A DNA stretch of 64,000 bases. Source: an uncultured Flavobacteriales bacterium. GTDB lineage: Bacteria > Bacteroidota > Bacteroidia > Flavobacteriales_G > Salibacteraceae. Positions 20,649 through 30,732 of the stretch are shown piece after piece. The translations under genes and the position numbers were made by a program. Positions within the stretch are counted from its first letter, which is position 1. Each line of letters begins with the position of its first letter. The stretch spans positions 372,001 to 436,000 of the forward strand of contig CALSRO010000003.1 in the NCBI GenBank assembly GCA_943788775.1, written 5' to 3'. The notes beneath the pieces were generated by a model. That model did not search any database. It had not been told where the DNA came from and was given only the letters and a program-made list of their open reading frames with translations.

Positions 20649-21062
20649 CTAGTCCTTCGCCAGTATAGCAGCAATGTTCGGTTTGAAATACTGATCACTC
20701 TTCATCACTTTACCATCCTCTCGGTAAATCGGATTTCCATTTGCATCAAGTTTGCTCATGTTGCTTCGTTGGATTTCCTGAAATACTTCAGCTATCTTGT
20801 CTTGCATACCATGTGTTAAGATGGTTCCACACAAAATGTAGAGCATGTCGCCAAGCGCATCCGCCACTTCCAATAAGTCCCCATTTTGAGCCGCTTCCAA
20901 ATATTCCTCATTCTCTTCACGCATCAATTTGTAACGCAGTAATAGCGTTTTATCATCTACTTTGCCGACAGGCGAAGATTCGTTATTGATCTTGAATGCG
21001 TCATGAAATTCTCTTACACAATCGATTACCTCACTCAGAGTCATTTTTTCGCTCATATTCAC
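20649..21062 (-). CDS. MazG-like nucleoside triphosphate pyrophosphohydrolase family protein
   Basis: This 137-residue all-alpha NTP-PPase has the metal-binding pattern REENEEYLEAA and later EVADALGDMLYILCG (ExxE then ExxD). Members hydrolyse (d)NTPs to monophosphates and pyrophosphate, either as housecleaning or in nucleotide or histidine metabolism. A conserved C-terminal part reads SNMSKLDANGNPIYREDGK, as in phage and bacterial PRA-PH-like proteins annotated as phosphoribosyl-ATP pyrophosphohydrolase-like. The exact substrate cannot be set from sequence. A second ATG is two codons in. Confidence 0.85.
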   Translation of the reverse strand: MNMSEKMTLSEVIDCVREFHDAFKINNESSPVGKVDDKTLLLRYKLMREENEEYLEAAQNGDLLEVADALGDMLYILCGTILTHGMQDKIAEVFQEIQRSNMSKLDANGNPIYREDGKVMKSDQYFKPNIAAILAKD

Positions 21063-21248
21063 CTTCTTAAAATTGTTAAAATTTGCCTAAAACTTAGGAG
21101 GTGAAAGTATCTGAAAGTCAACAAAATCAAGGCATACAGAAGCATTTACTTCTTAACATTGTTTAACAGCGACACACTTCCCTTCGCACGCTGAATGCAG
21201 ATTTTTGTCTCCCTTGAAAAAGGACATAATTGTTGAAAACTCAAAGAC

Positions 21249-22247
21249 ATGGAAGCAGCGATAGATATCAGAGAACTGAACGAGAAGATTGAAAAGGAAA
21301 GTGCCTTCATCGAGTTATTGAATCGAGAGATGGACAAAGTGATCATTGGTCAACGATACATGATCGACCGAATGATGATCGCACTATTATCCAATGGCCA
21401 CTTACTACTAGAAGGTGTGCCCGGATTAGCCAAAACATTAGCCATCAAAAGCTTAGCTAATTGCATTGATGGTGAATTCAGCAGAATTCAATTTACCCCG
21501 GATCTATTGCCAGCAGACGTTGTAGGTACGCAGATTTATCAAAGCAAGAGCGACACTTTTTCAATTCGAAAAGGTCCTGTGTTCGCCAATTTCGTTCTAG
21601 CCGATGAGATCAATAGAGCACCAGCTAAAGTGCAAAGCGCGCTTTTAGAAGCCATGCAAGAAAAGCAAGTAACTATTGGTGATCAAACTTTTGATCTTCC
21701 AAAACCATTTATGGTATTGGCCACGCAAAATCCTGTGGAACAGGAAGGGACATATCCACTGCCAGAAGCGCAAGTTGACCGCTTCATGTTGAAAGTAGTT
21801 TTAGACTACCCTAAGAAAGAAGAGGAAAAGCTCATTATTCGCAACAACATTGCTGCGGCAAAGTATCCTGAGACATCTAAGGTGTTGAATCCAGCTGATA
21901 TTTTGAAGTCTAGAGAGGTTGTGCGACAAGTATACATGGATGAAAAAATCGAGCAATACATCATTGATATTGTTTTTGCCACTCGTAATCCAGAGGAATA
22001 TGGCATGAAGAAATTCAACGACTTGATTTCCTTTGGTGGATCACCTAGAGCGAGTATCAATTTGGCCTTGGCGGCTAAGGCTTACGCATTTATAAAGCGC
22101 AGAGGATATGTTATACCTGAAGATGTACGCGCGATTTGTAAGGACATTCTGCGCCACCGGGTTGGTGTTACTTACGAAGCTGAAGCTGAAAACATAACAT
22201 CCGAAAACATCATTGACGAAATATTAAACCACGTAGAGGTGCCATAG
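21249..22247 (+). CDS. MoxR-family AAA+ ATPase
   Basis: This is an AAA+ chaperone-like ATPase that works with VWA proteins. The 332-residue protein has Walker A GVPGLAKT (56-63), Walker B FVLADEINRAP (Asp119, Glu120), ATQNPVEQEGTYPLPEAQ with sensor 1, and a sensor 2 region SPRASINLA. It is the first gene of the Bat operon. It lies 53 bases before the DUF58 gene, and the following genes overlap or abut. Family knowledge: MoxR proteins with Bat proteins support stress tolerance and envelope maturation. Confidence 0.93.
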   Translation: MEAAIDIRELNEKIEKESAFIELLNREMDKVIIGQRYMIDRMMIALLSNGHLLLEGVPGLAKTLAIKSLANCIDGEFSRIQFTPDLLPADVVGTQIYQSKSDTFSIRKGPVFANFVLADEINRAPAKVQSALLEAMQEKQVTIGDQTFDLPKPFMVLATQNPVEQEGTYPLPEAQVDRFMLKVVLDYPKKEEEKLIIRNNIAAAKYPETSKVLNPADILKSREVVRQVYMDEKIEQYIIDIVFATRNPEEYGMKKFNDLISFGGSPRASINLALAAKAYAFIKRRGYVIPEDVRAICKDILRHRVGVTYEAEAENITSENIIDEILNHVEVP

Positions 22248-22300
22248 CGATTCATTCCAACAAGGAATTTGTGAGTTAAATGTGAACTTGAAAACGTGAA

Positions 22301-23175
22301 ATGGAGACGTCAGAATTACTAAAGAGAGTACGGAAAATAGAGATCAAAACCAGAGGATTGAGTAATCAAATCTTCTCAGGTGAGTATCACTCTGCCTTCA
22401 AGGGTCGAGGTATGACCTTTAGCGAAGTGCGCGAATACATGCCTGGCGATCCAATTCGATCCATTGACTGGAATGTAACTGCCCGGTTGAACGAGCCTTA
22501 CGTCAAAGTTTTTGAGGAAGAGCGGGAAATAACGCTGATGCTCATTATTGACGTGAGCGGGTCCGAAAATTTTGGATCTAAATCACAGGTCAAAAGGGAT
22601 TTAATAACGGAAGTCGCGGCAGTCTTAGCTTTCTCAGCTGCCCAGAACAATGATAAGGTGGGAGTCATTCTGTTTTCCGATCGCATTGAAAAATTCATTC
22701 CTCCGAAAAAAGGCAAAACACATATCCTTCGCATCATCCGCGAGTTAATTGATTTCACACCCGAAGGAACTGGAACGGATATCAACGAAGCGTTGAAGTT
22801 TTTTAGCAACGTCACTAAGAAACGTAGCATCGCATTTCTGATATCCGATTTGATGAGCGATGATTATAAAAAATCACTTCAAATTGCTAATAAACGGCAC
22901 GACATGGTGACACTGATTACGAAGGATCGAGCCGAGGACATACTGCCTGATTTGGGGCTTATTCCAATGAAAGACGCGGAGTCGGGCCAAACCCGATGGA
23001 TCGATTCATCTAACCGAAAAATCAGGGAGGAATACGCAAAAGCAAAAAAATTCACCAATTAAAAACCGAAGACGTCTTGCGTAAATCGGGTGTAGATTTC
23101 ACGGATCTCTATACCGGTCAATCTTATGTGAAACCACTCATGCAGCTGTTCAAACAAAGGGGGGCAAAAAGATGA
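22301..23175 (+). CDS. DUF58 (VWA-like) protein of the Bat operon (one frame break)
   Basis: This is the cytosolic DUF58 partner of MoxR. Residues 20-60 have the DUF58 signature FKGRGMTFSEVREYMPGD and IRSIDWNVTARL. A VWA-like DVSGSENFGS (DxSxS) follows. The frame appears to stop at 23062, but one base lost in an A7 run near 23046-23050 explains this. With an eighth A the protein continues AKKIHQLKTEDVLRKSGVD and ends KQRGAKR at 23175, giving 291 residues, the usual length. Its stop then overlaps the next ATG (ATGA). The break is probably a sequencing error. Confidence 0.88.
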
Positions 23176-24120
23176 GTCGAATTATATCCATAGTGGTTTG
23201 TTCCGTGCTATACTTCGGTGCCTTTGCCCAAGGAAGTCGTTTTGAAGCCAAATTAAATCGTGAAGCTATACTGATTGGCGAACAATTGCAATTGACGCTT
23301 AGATTGGAAGCAGCAGCGGCCGACTCATTGGAACTGCCCATTTTGGAAGACACCATCATTACAGAAGTGGAAATTGTTTCTGTTAGTAAAGTCGATACCA
23401 CATTTGAAGGATCGAACCTAAGTGTGAAGGTGTTGACTCAAAAACTGACTCTCACCAGTTTTGATAGTGGCTATTATGCAATTGCTCCGTTGCAAGCAAG
23501 TGTGAATGGCCAACCTGTGGAGTCTAATCCATTTTTGATTAGCGTTCAAACAGTGCCAATTGACACCGCCAAAGGGATTTATGACATTCGAGGTGTGGCA
23601 CAAGTACCCTTTTCTTTTACCGAATGGTTGAAAGAAAACTGGCAATGGATTGGTTTGGCCGTGGTTGTTCTAGCCATCATCGTTGCCCTAACCTGGTGGT
23701 ATGCAAAACGTCCAAAGCCTACAATTGAGGAAAAGAAAATACCCGCACGTCCCGCACATGAAATCGCTTTTGAAAGACTCGACAAATTGGATTCGGAGCA
23801 ATTGTGGCAAGGTGGTAAAATCAAGGAGTTCTATTCAGAATTGACCGATATTCTTCGCGAATACATTGAATTGCGCTTCAGCATTCCAGCATTGGAGCAA
23901 ACAACGGATGAAATCATCCAATCTATGAGGCGATCGCCAAATTTCTCTGAGGAGCTGGTTGAAAAAACCAATCAACGTTCTATTCCTCGCTGACTTGGTA
24001 AAATTCGCGAAAGAAAAACCCCTTGGATCTGAAAACGATCACAACATGCAGTTGGTTAGGAATTTCATAGCCGAAACAAAACGCACTGAGAAACCTGAAA
24101 CCGAAACAAGTAATGGCTGA
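23172..24120 (+). CDS. Bat-operon single-pass membrane protein (one frame break)
   Basis: This protein has a signal peptide (MSRIISIVVCSVLYFGAFAQ), an Ig-like periplasmic domain (about 22-130, related to the BatD N-terminal module), a transmembrane helix (about residues 157-175) and a cytosolic domain with EFYSELTDILREYIELRF. Bat operons of Bacteroidota regularly contain such a protein between DUF58 and the VWA genes. The frame breaks in an A6 run near 23962-23967. Removing one A gives EKPINVLFLADLVKFAKEK and a stop at 24118-24120, overlapping the next gene by 8 bases as expected for this operon. I treat it as one gene of about 315 residues. Confidence 0.8.
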
Positions 24121-25114
24121 TTGGGAGTTTGCACATATTGAGTTCTTATATGCGTTAGCGATTATACCCTTCCTCGTGTTTTGGTATGTTTGGAAATATT
24201 GGAATCGACAGACGGTAATGAGCTATTCCACAGCAGGTTTCATAAGCCAAGATTCTTCCATCAAGTCTTGGATGACCCATGCGCCTTTTGTCTTAAGAAC
24301 ACTGGCCTTGTCAGCTATAATAGTAGGCTTGGCTCGACCTCAGAGCAGTTCCAGTTGGCAAGACATCAAGACGGAAGGAATTGACATTGTTTTGGCTGTG
24401 GATATCAGCAGCAGTATGCTAGCTCGTGACTTTGAACCCAATCGTTTGGAAGCTGCCAAAGAGGTAGCGATAGAATTCATCAAATCCAGGCCGAATGATC
24501 GAATTGGATTGGTTGTTTATAGTGGCGAGAGCTTCACCCAGTGCCCCTTGACAACGGATCACGACAAACTGATCAATTTGTTTCAGGATATTAAGAACGG
24601 AATGATTACCGATGGTACCGCCATTGGAATGGGATTGGCGAATGCGGTGAATCGATTGAAGGAAAGTGATGCAAAAAGCAAAGTAGTTGTATTGCTTACG
24701 GATGGAGAAAACACAGCCGGATCCATACCACCCATTACCGCAGCCGAAATTGCCGCAACGTTTGGAGTTAAGGTATATACCATTGGCGTTGGAACAATAG
24801 GTCAGGCACCTATGCCAGTGCCAGATATGTTTGGTCGCATTCGAATCCAAATGATGGATGTGAACATTGATGAAGAATCATTGCAAGAAATTGCTGATTT
24901 GACGGGTGGCACGTATTTCCGCGCAACAGATAATGACAAACTCGCTAATATTTATGCGGAGATCGATACGATGGAGAAAACCATCATCGAAGAAACCCAG
25001 TACGAAAAAAAGTATGAGCAATTCTTGCCTCTGGCTTTGATAGCTATGGGTTTGCTCCTATTTGAATTGATGATTCGAAAGTTTTACCTGAAAAGCCTGA
25101 TTGCTGATGTTTAG
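24113..25114 (+). CDS. batA: BatA: VWA-domain membrane protein
   Basis: This 333-residue protein has N-terminal transmembrane helices (about 10-27 and 57-75), a von Willebrand A domain with the MIDAS motif DISSS (Asp97, Ser99, Ser101), TDGENTAG, and a C-terminal transmembrane helix (about 305-325). VWA domains bind protein partners through a metal ion. In the Bat (Bacteroides aerotolerance) operon BatA and BatB form membrane complexes. Overlaps on both sides (8 bases each) indicate one transcript. Confidence 0.9.
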   Translation: MADWEFAHIEFLYALAIIPFLVFWYVWKYWNRQTVMSYSTAGFISQDSSIKSWMTHAPFVLRTLALSAIIVGLARPQSSSSWQDIKTEGIDIVLAVDISSSMLARDFEPNRLEAAKEVAIEFIKSRPNDRIGLVVYSGESFTQCPLTTDHDKLINLFQDIKNGMITDGTAIGMGLANAVNRLKESDAKSKVVVLLTDGENTAGSIPPITAAEIAATFGVKVYTIGVGTIGQAPMPVPDMFGRIRIQMMDVNIDEESLQEIADLTGGTYFRATDNDKLANIYAEIDTMEKTIIEETQYEKKYEQFLPLALIAMGLLLFELMIRKFYLKSLIADV

Positions 25115-26138
25115 GTTCGAGCATCCATATTATCTATATCTACTTGCTATAATACCCGTACTAATAATTGGGCAGGTTCTTTATGAAAATTGGCGCAGAA
25201 AACGGCTAGATGCTTATCTCAATCCAGAATTACAGGATCAGCTGATGCCAAATAAAAGCGGTGCTAAAGTTTGGGTGAAGTTGTTTTTTTACTGCTTGGC
25301 TTTTACATCACTAGTAGTTGGAATTGCGAATCCTCAATCAGGGTCTAAAATGGAGGAAGTCAAGCGACAAGGAGTAGATATCATGGTTGCGTTGGACATA
25401 TCTAACAGCATGCTAGCCGAAGACCTCTATCCCAACCGACTCGGTCGGGCAAAACGCAGTATTCAAGAGTTATTTACCTATCTGAAATCAGATCGAATCG
25501 GTATTGTGGTCTTCGCTGGCGAATCATTTGTGCAACTTCCGATTACAACGGATTACTCTGCTGCTAAGCTATTCCTTAACAGCATTGAGACTGAGCTAAT
25601 CGCCACACAAGGAACCGATATTGGCTCCGCAATTAATCTATGTTTAAAATCATTCGACCCGGAAAGTCCAACCTCAAAGACTATCATACTTATCAGTGAT
25701 GGTGAAAACCATGAGGAAGAAGCCGATGCGGCCATGCAAGCTGCCAAGGATCAAGGAGTAGTTGTCCACTCCATCGGTATGGGTTCTATTGATGGCGCTC
25801 CCATTCCGGTATATTCTAGGGGAAATCGAATCGGATTTAGAACAAATCAAGAAGGAAACACCGTAGTTTCAAAGTTGAATGAAGAGATGCTGAATGCGCT
25901 GGCGCAAAAGACTGGTGGCATGTTTGTTCGAGCGTCAAACGCACAAAGTGGTATGGCATACATTTTTGATGAAGTGGAAAAAATGGAAAAAGTAGACTTT
26001 GGATCAAAAATTTACACTGATTATGAAGATCGATTCCAATACTTTCTCTTTCCAGCGTTAATACTTCTAATAATCGAGTTAATAATTCCAAACACACGAT
26101 CAAGGTGGTGGGAAAAACTGTTTGCTTCGCAAGAGTGA
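25107..26138 (+). CDS. batB: BatB: VWA-domain membrane protein
   Basis: This is a paralogue of the preceding gene, with the same plan of two N-terminal transmembrane helices, a VWA domain with MIDAS DISNS (Asp, Ser, Ser near residue 97 of the ATG-started form) and a C-terminal helix. GIVVFAGESFVQLPIT and LISDGENHEEEA are typical of the family. I prefer the ATG at 25107 over the TTG two codons earlier. The stop overlaps the GTG of the next gene (GTGA). Confidence 0.9.
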   Translation: MFRFEHPYYLYLLAIIPVLIIGQVLYENWRRKRLDAYLNPELQDQLMPNKSGAKVWVKLFFYCLAFTSLVVGIANPQSGSKMEEVKRQGVDIMVALDISNSMLAEDLYPNRLGRAKRSIQELFTYLKSDRIGIVVFAGESFVQLPITTDYSAAKLFLNSIETELIATQGTDIGSAINLCLKSFDPESPTSKTIILISDGENHEEEADAAMQAAKDQGVVVHSIGMGSIDGAPIPVYSRGNRIGFRTNQEGNTVVSKLNEEMLNALAQKTGGMFVRASNAQSGMAYIFDEVEKMEKVDFGSKIYTDYEDRFQYFLFPALILLIIELIIPNTRSRWWEKLFASQE

Positions 26139-26935
26139 AAAATTTCGTGACATATCTGCTTGTGCTTGTTGGCCTTTTAGCCGCGACTAATTTTCTTTCT
26201 GCCCAAGAAAATCTTGAGCTGTATCGGGGGAATTCCAAATATGCTGATGGAAATTATGATGAGGCGAAAACGCATTACGAGAAGGCCATCGCTGAAAATC
26301 CAACGTCCTATAAGGGCACTTACAATCTAGGCAACGCCACCTACAAAGGCAAGAATTTCGAAGAAGCTGTTTCGTTTTATGAGCAAGCCATTGCATCGAC
26401 CAATGATAATATGCAAAAGGCGGAAGCCATGCATAACCTAGGAAACACTTACCTGCAATCTGGAAAATTTGAGGAAAGCATCAAAGCATATAAAAACTCT
26501 TTGAGATTAAATCCTGCTGCAGATGATACCCGCTACAATTTGGCCTTTGCTCAAAAAATGATGCAACAACAAGAACAACAAGAGCAAGAGCAGAAGCAAA
26601 ACGAGGAAGAGCAGGACGAGGAAGAAAAAGACGAAAATCAGGATCAAGAAAATCAAGACAACAAAGACAGCGAGGAAAACGAGGACGATAAAGAAGGTGA
26701 AGATTCTGAGAAAAAGCAGGATGAGGATAAGGACGATAAAGGAGATCCAAAAGAAAATGAACCAAAAGATGGTGATGAAGAACAAGAGCAACCAGCCGAA
26801 CCCAAACCCATTGAATTAACTCCAAGAGAAGCGGAACAGCTTTTGGAAGCGGCTAAAAATGAAGATCAAAAGATTCAAATGCAACTGAGACAACAGCAAA
26901 AAGCGAATCCAAAGAAAATTGAAAAAGACTGGTGA
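26135..26935 (+). CDS. batC: BatC: TPR protein with long acidic tail
   Basis: The exported protein has three TPR units (residues about 25-140 of the GTG form) with GTYNLGNATYKGKNFEEAV, HNLGNTYLQSGKFEESI and KNSLRLNPAADDTRYNLA. A roughly 100-residue low-complexity tail of Glu, Gln, Asp, Lys and Asn follows, ending with a short Gln/Lys-rich helix. I chose GTG 26135 because it overlaps the batB stop as GTGA and gives a clean signal peptide ending LSAQ. The longer ATG form from 26105 only adds residues within batB. The following gene starts with the same GTGA arrangement. Confidence 0.85.
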   Translation: MKNFVTYLLVLVGLLAATNFLSAQENLELYRGNSKYADGNYDEAKTHYEKAIAENPTSYKGTYNLGNATYKGKNFEEAVSFYEQAIASTNDNMQKAEAMHNLGNTYLQSGKFEESIKAYKNSLRLNPAADDTRYNLAFAQKMMQQQEQQEQEQKQNEEEQDEEEKDENQDQENQDNKDSEENEDDKEGEDSEKKQDEDKDDKGDPKENEPKDGDEEQEQPAEPKPIELTPREAEQLLEAAKNEDQKIQMQLRQQQKANPKKIEKDW

Positions 26936-28740
26936 GACTGCTAGCCATCATATCACTGTTAGTGCTTTCGAGTGTGTCTGTTGCGCAAACATTTGTTGCC
27001 AAGGCCAGCCACAGCTCCGTTGGTGTTGGTGAGCGATTGAAAGTCACTTATACGCTAGAAGGTGATGGGAACAAGTTTGTTCAGCCCACATTTGATGGTT
27101 TCCGGTTACTGAGCGGCCCTAATACATCGTCCAATATGCAATGGGTGAACGGCAACTTTTCAAGCAGCAAAACCTTTTCATTTTTATTGCTGGCTATACA
27201 GGAAGGTGAATTCACCATTCCCGCGGCCAGTATCAAGTCTAACGGAAATGTGATACAATCAAACACTCTCAAAGTCAACGTAACGCGAGGTAAGCAGAAC
27301 AACAAGGGACAAGCTCAACAAGGAAACAAACAACAAAACGCAGCAAGTCAAACTACCACCAGCGATACACCTGATTTGAGCACTAACATTTTCATGAAAC
27401 TGTTCGTGAATAAGAAATCAGCATATGTAGGTGAACAAATCATAGCTACATACAAGCTTTATGTAAATGCGCAAATCGTAAACTACGCCAACAATCGGCC
27501 GGTATATAATGGATTCTATGCCGAGGATATTGAGCTAGATCCAAATGCTGAAATCACTACAGAAACACTCAATGGCAAGCAGTACCGCGTTGCCACTATG
27601 AAAAAGGTGGTTTTAACTCCCCAAAAATCTGGCGACATTGAAGTTTCACCACTCGAAATGGAAATGGTGGTGCAATTAGAAAACAAGAATAAAAGGAGAA
27701 GCATTTGGGATCCATGGGGGTCATTTAAGGATGTGAAATATGAGATCGCAAGTAATACCCAAACCATCAAGGTGAAGGCTTTACCCACGGCTAATCAACC
27801 AGCCAACTTCAATGGTGCAGTAGGCAATTTCAAACTAAGTGCAAGTAGCGATTTAGAAGAGATTAATGTAAATGAGGCTGTCAATTTAACCATCAAGATT
27901 GAGGGAAAGGGTAACATCGATTTGATTGCAGAACCGAGTATTACTTTCCCAAAGGATTTCGAATCCTATGAGCCTAAAGTGAAGAAAAATGTGAATGTCT
28001 CTTCGGGTGGTTCTGCAGGAAAAAAAACATTCGAATACGTAGTCATACCGAGATACGCAGGTGATTTTGAACTACCACCGATCAGTATGAGTTTTTTCGA
28101 CCCAAGTACGGGCAGCTATAAATCCTTAAAGACGGAGCCTATTTCTTTGAAGGTCAGAAAAAATGGCACAGCTGAGCAAGGTTCTGACCAAGCATATATT
28201 GCTCCTAAGAAGGAAGATGTTCAGATCATTGGAAATGACATTAGATACATTTCGACTAGCACTGAAGAATTTCAACAGGATGACCAAGAGTCCTTCTTCA
28301 ATAGTCCTGGCTTTTATGCAATGAATACCCTACCAATAGCCGTGATGGGATTGAGTGTTTTGTTAATTGGAAATATTAGAAAACGCGACTCAGATATTGG
28401 ACTGGTCAGAAGTAGAAAAGCCAATGCTATGGCAAAAAAGCGGCTTTCGACAGCGAGGAAAATCATTGACGGAGAAAACGCCATTTTCTATGAAGAGATC
28501 TTCAAAGCACTCTATGGATATCTATCAGATAAACTCAGAATTGAAGTCTCGGATCTCACCAAAGAAAACATCGATGAGTCTCTTAGAAACAGATCAGTAC
28601 CTAATGAAATAATTGTTGAGCTCACAAAAGCACTCAGCGAATGCGAAATGGCTCGTTTTGCTCCAGGAGTGGTGCGCAGCAAAGAAGATATGTTGGCGAC
28701 AAGCACTAAAATCATAGAGAGAATTGAAGATGTGGCGTAG
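26932..28740 (+). CDS. batD: BatD: oxygen-tolerance family membrane protein
   Basis: This 602-residue protein of the BatD family (PF13584) has a signal peptide (MRLLAIISLLVLSSVSVAQ from a GTG start). Its repeated Ig-like domains read SVGVGERLKVTYTLEGDG, SAYVGEQIIATYKLYV, and LEEINVNEAVNLTIKIEGKGNI within the mature part. One transmembrane helix lies at about 462-480, followed by a cytosolic helical domain. Family role: envelope stress and aerotolerance together with BatA, BatB, BatC and BatE. Overlap with both neighbours shows coupling. Confidence 0.9.
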   Translation: MRLLAIISLLVLSSVSVAQTFVAKASHSSVGVGERLKVTYTLEGDGNKFVQPTFDGFRLLSGPNTSSNMQWVNGNFSSSKTFSFLLLAIQEGEFTIPAASIKSNGNVIQSNTLKVNVTRGKQNNKGQAQQGNKQQNAASQTTTSDTPDLSTNIFMKLFVNKKSAYVGEQIIATYKLYVNAQIVNYANNRPVYNGFYAEDIELDPNAEITTETLNGKQYRVATMKKVVLTPQKSGDIEVSPLEMEMVVQLENKNKRRSIWDPWGSFKDVKYEIASNTQTIKVKALPTANQPANFNGAVGNFKLSASSDLEEINVNEAVNLTIKIEGKGNIDLIAEPSITFPKDFESYEPKVKKNVNVSSGGSAGKKTFEYVVIPRYAGDFELPPISMSFFDPSTGSYKSLKTEPISLKVRKNGTAEQGSDQAYIAPKKEDVQIIGNDIRYISTSTEEFQQDDQESFFNSPGFYAMNTLPIAVMGLSVLLIGNIRKRDSDIGLVRSRKANAMAKKRLSTARKIIDGENAIFYEEIFKALYGYLSDKLRIEVSDLTKENIDESLRNRSVPNEIIVELTKALSECEMARFAPGVVRSKEDMLATSTKIIERIEDVA

Positions 28741-29497
28741 TCTCCTGGTCATATCATTTCTTATCTGCTCAGCACTGTTTACATATGGCAGTAATACTGA
28801 ACCTCATTACTACGAGTTATTTGAAACGGGCAACGCACTTTACAAATCAGGCCAGTATGATTCTGCGAAAACCGTATACTCTGAGATAATTCAAAATGGC
28901 TACAAGTCGTCAGAACTTTGCTACAATTATGGCAACGCTTTTTTCAAAACTGGTAATATTCCTGCTGCCATATTATACTACGAAAGAGCCCTAGTGCTAA
29001 ACCCATCCAACCAAGACGCTCGGCATAATCTTGACATTGCAAACTCATTTGTTACTGACAAGATCGATCCAATAGAAACATTTTTTATAAGTGCTTGGTG
29101 GTCATCGCTCGCTTTATCCTTTCATCCGGATTCTTGGGCTTGGATAATAATATGCCTAATTGCTCTGGCTAGTTTAGGCATTGGATTTTATCTTATCGGA
29201 CGAGAATCCACATTGAAACAAATCGGTTTTTTTACAGCTGCAATAAGCATTGCTTTCGCGTTGACCGCATATTCACTCGCTCAGTTAGCTTCAGAAAAAC
29301 AAAAAGAAACTTACGCCATTGTTTTTACTCCAAGTGTCAATGTGAAAAGTGAACCAGACATCAAGTCCACCGTACATTTTGTAATCCATGAAGGATTAAA
29401 AGTGAAAATTTTGGATTCCGAGGATGATTGGCTTAGGATCATTTTGGCTGACGGAAACTCAGGCTGGATCACATCTCAGGCGATCGAGCGTATTTAA
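28730..29497 (+). CDS. batE: BatE: TPR and SH3b membrane protein
   Basis: This 255-residue protein has a signal peptide (MWRSLLVISFLICS), TPR units (YYELFETGNALYKSGQYDSA, NYGNAFFKTGNIPAAI), two transmembrane segments (about 133-150 and 160-182) and a C-terminal bacterial SH3 domain (SVNVKSEPDIKS ... GNSGWITSQAI). It is the last gene of the Bat operon. I choose ATG 28730; a TTG two codons upstream is possible. It overlaps batD by 11 bases. Confidence 0.88.
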   Translation: MWRSLLVISFLICSALFTYGSNTEPHYYELFETGNALYKSGQYDSAKTVYSEIIQNGYKSSELCYNYGNAFFKTGNIPAAILYYERALVLNPSNQDARHNLDIANSFVTDKIDPIETFFISAWWSSLALSFHPDSWAWIIICLIALASLGIGFYLIGRESTLKQIGFFTAAISIAFALTAYSLAQLASEKQKETYAIVFTPSVNVKSEPDIKSTVHFVIHEGLKVKILDSEDDWLRIILADGNSGWITSQAIERI

Positions 29498-29611
29498 TAG
29501 TCGAAAAATAACGTGGCGCCAAGCTTGAGGTAATAAATTAAGCGTCCAAAAAAGTATATTCGCGAAAGCGATACTTCGTACAGTGAATCTCGCTTCTCAC
29601 AACTCTGAAAT

Positions 29612-30676
29612 ATGATTGAAACACAAGACTTTGAAATAATCCGTAAATCGGAGACCAGTATTTCAGAAATTGATTTTGCAAATCTTCCGTTCGGTAGAGT
29701 TTTCTCGGATCACATGCTGATTGCTCAATACAGCAAAGGAAGCTGGAGTCGACCTACGATAAAACCATATGGTGACATAAACATAAGTCCTGCTATGTCA
29801 GCTATACATTACGGTCAATCCATCTTTGAGGGACTTAAAGCATTTAAATCTGACAATGGTGAAACATTGGTATTTCGCCCGGACATGAATTGGGAGAGAA
29901 TGAATAATTCGGCCCAAAGACTTTGTATGCCTAAAATTCCAAAAGAGTATTTTATTGATGGCATCAAACAACTAGTCTCCCTTGACCAGGCGTGGGTCCC
30001 AGAAGACCCATCGTGTTCTTTGTACATAAGACCATTCATGTTTGCTACAGATCCGTTTTTAGGTGTTAAGCCATCAGAAACGTACACGTTTATGATCATT
30101 ACATCACCAGTGGGTCCTTATTATGCAAAACCTCTGCACCTTAAAGTAGAAACTGAATACACTCGAGCCGCAATGGGTGGAGTCGGATTTGCGAAGGCCG
30201 CAGGTAACTATGGAAGTGCTATGCTACCCGCTAAACTTGCTCAAGATAAAGGAATCGACCAATTGATTTGGACCGATGCTAAAGAGCATAAGTACATAGA
30301 AGAGGCTGGCACAATGAATATGATGGTCGTCATTGATGGAAAGTTGTTGACGGCACCGCTTACCTCAACAATTCTTCCTGGTGTGACTCGAGATAGTTTT
30401 CTAACACTTGCTCGCGAAGCTGGGTATCCAGTTGAAGAACGAAAAGTAAGTGTGGCTGAGCTTATTGATGCACAGGAAAATGGGACATTGGAGGAAGTAT
30501 TTGGCGTAGGTACGGCAGCAACCATTGCACAGGTTGAAAAGCTAACCTTTCAGGATAACACCTACAATTTGGCTCCAATATCAACTAGAGAAATCTCAGT
30601 AAAAATTGGGCAGCTACTCCTTGATATCAAAAAGGGCAATGTGAATGATAGCCGTGGTTGGAATATGACGGTATAA
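29612..30676 (+). CDS. ilvE: Branched-chain amino acid aminotransferase
   Basis: This class IV PLP aminotransferase interconverts leucine, isoleucine and valine with their 2-oxo acids. The 354-residue protein has IHYGQSIFEGLKAF, RPFMFATDP, the PLP lysine Lys195 in GVGFAKAAGNYG, EAGTMNMMVVI and GTAATIAQVE. This is the eukaryote-like BCAT2 type usual in Bacteroidota. It stands alone 114 bases after batE; a TATATTCG at 29555-29562 may be its -7 element. Confidence 0.95.
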   Translation: MIETQDFEIIRKSETSISEIDFANLPFGRVFSDHMLIAQYSKGSWSRPTIKPYGDINISPAMSAIHYGQSIFEGLKAFKSDNGETLVFRPDMNWERMNNSAQRLCMPKIPKEYFIDGIKQLVSLDQAWVPEDPSCSLYIRPFMFATDPFLGVKPSETYTFMIITSPVGPYYAKPLHLKVETEYTRAAMGGVGFAKAAGNYGSAMLPAKLAQDKGIDQLIWTDAKEHKYIEEAGTMNMMVVIDGKLLTAPLTSTILPGVTRDSFLTLAREAGYPVEERKVSVAELIDAQENGTLEEVFGVGTAATIAQVEKLTFQDNTYNLAPISTREISVKIGQLLLDIKKGNVNDSRGWNMTV

Positions 30677-30732
30677 TTCCACCGTGCTTCGTCTCAATTC
30701 TATGATTATTTTGCGGAATATTATCCATTGGA

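Noticed and set aside
26481-26825. Leu/Phe-rich antisense frames over batC
   Set aside because: They arise from the Glu/Asp/Gln-rich acidic tail read on the other strand.
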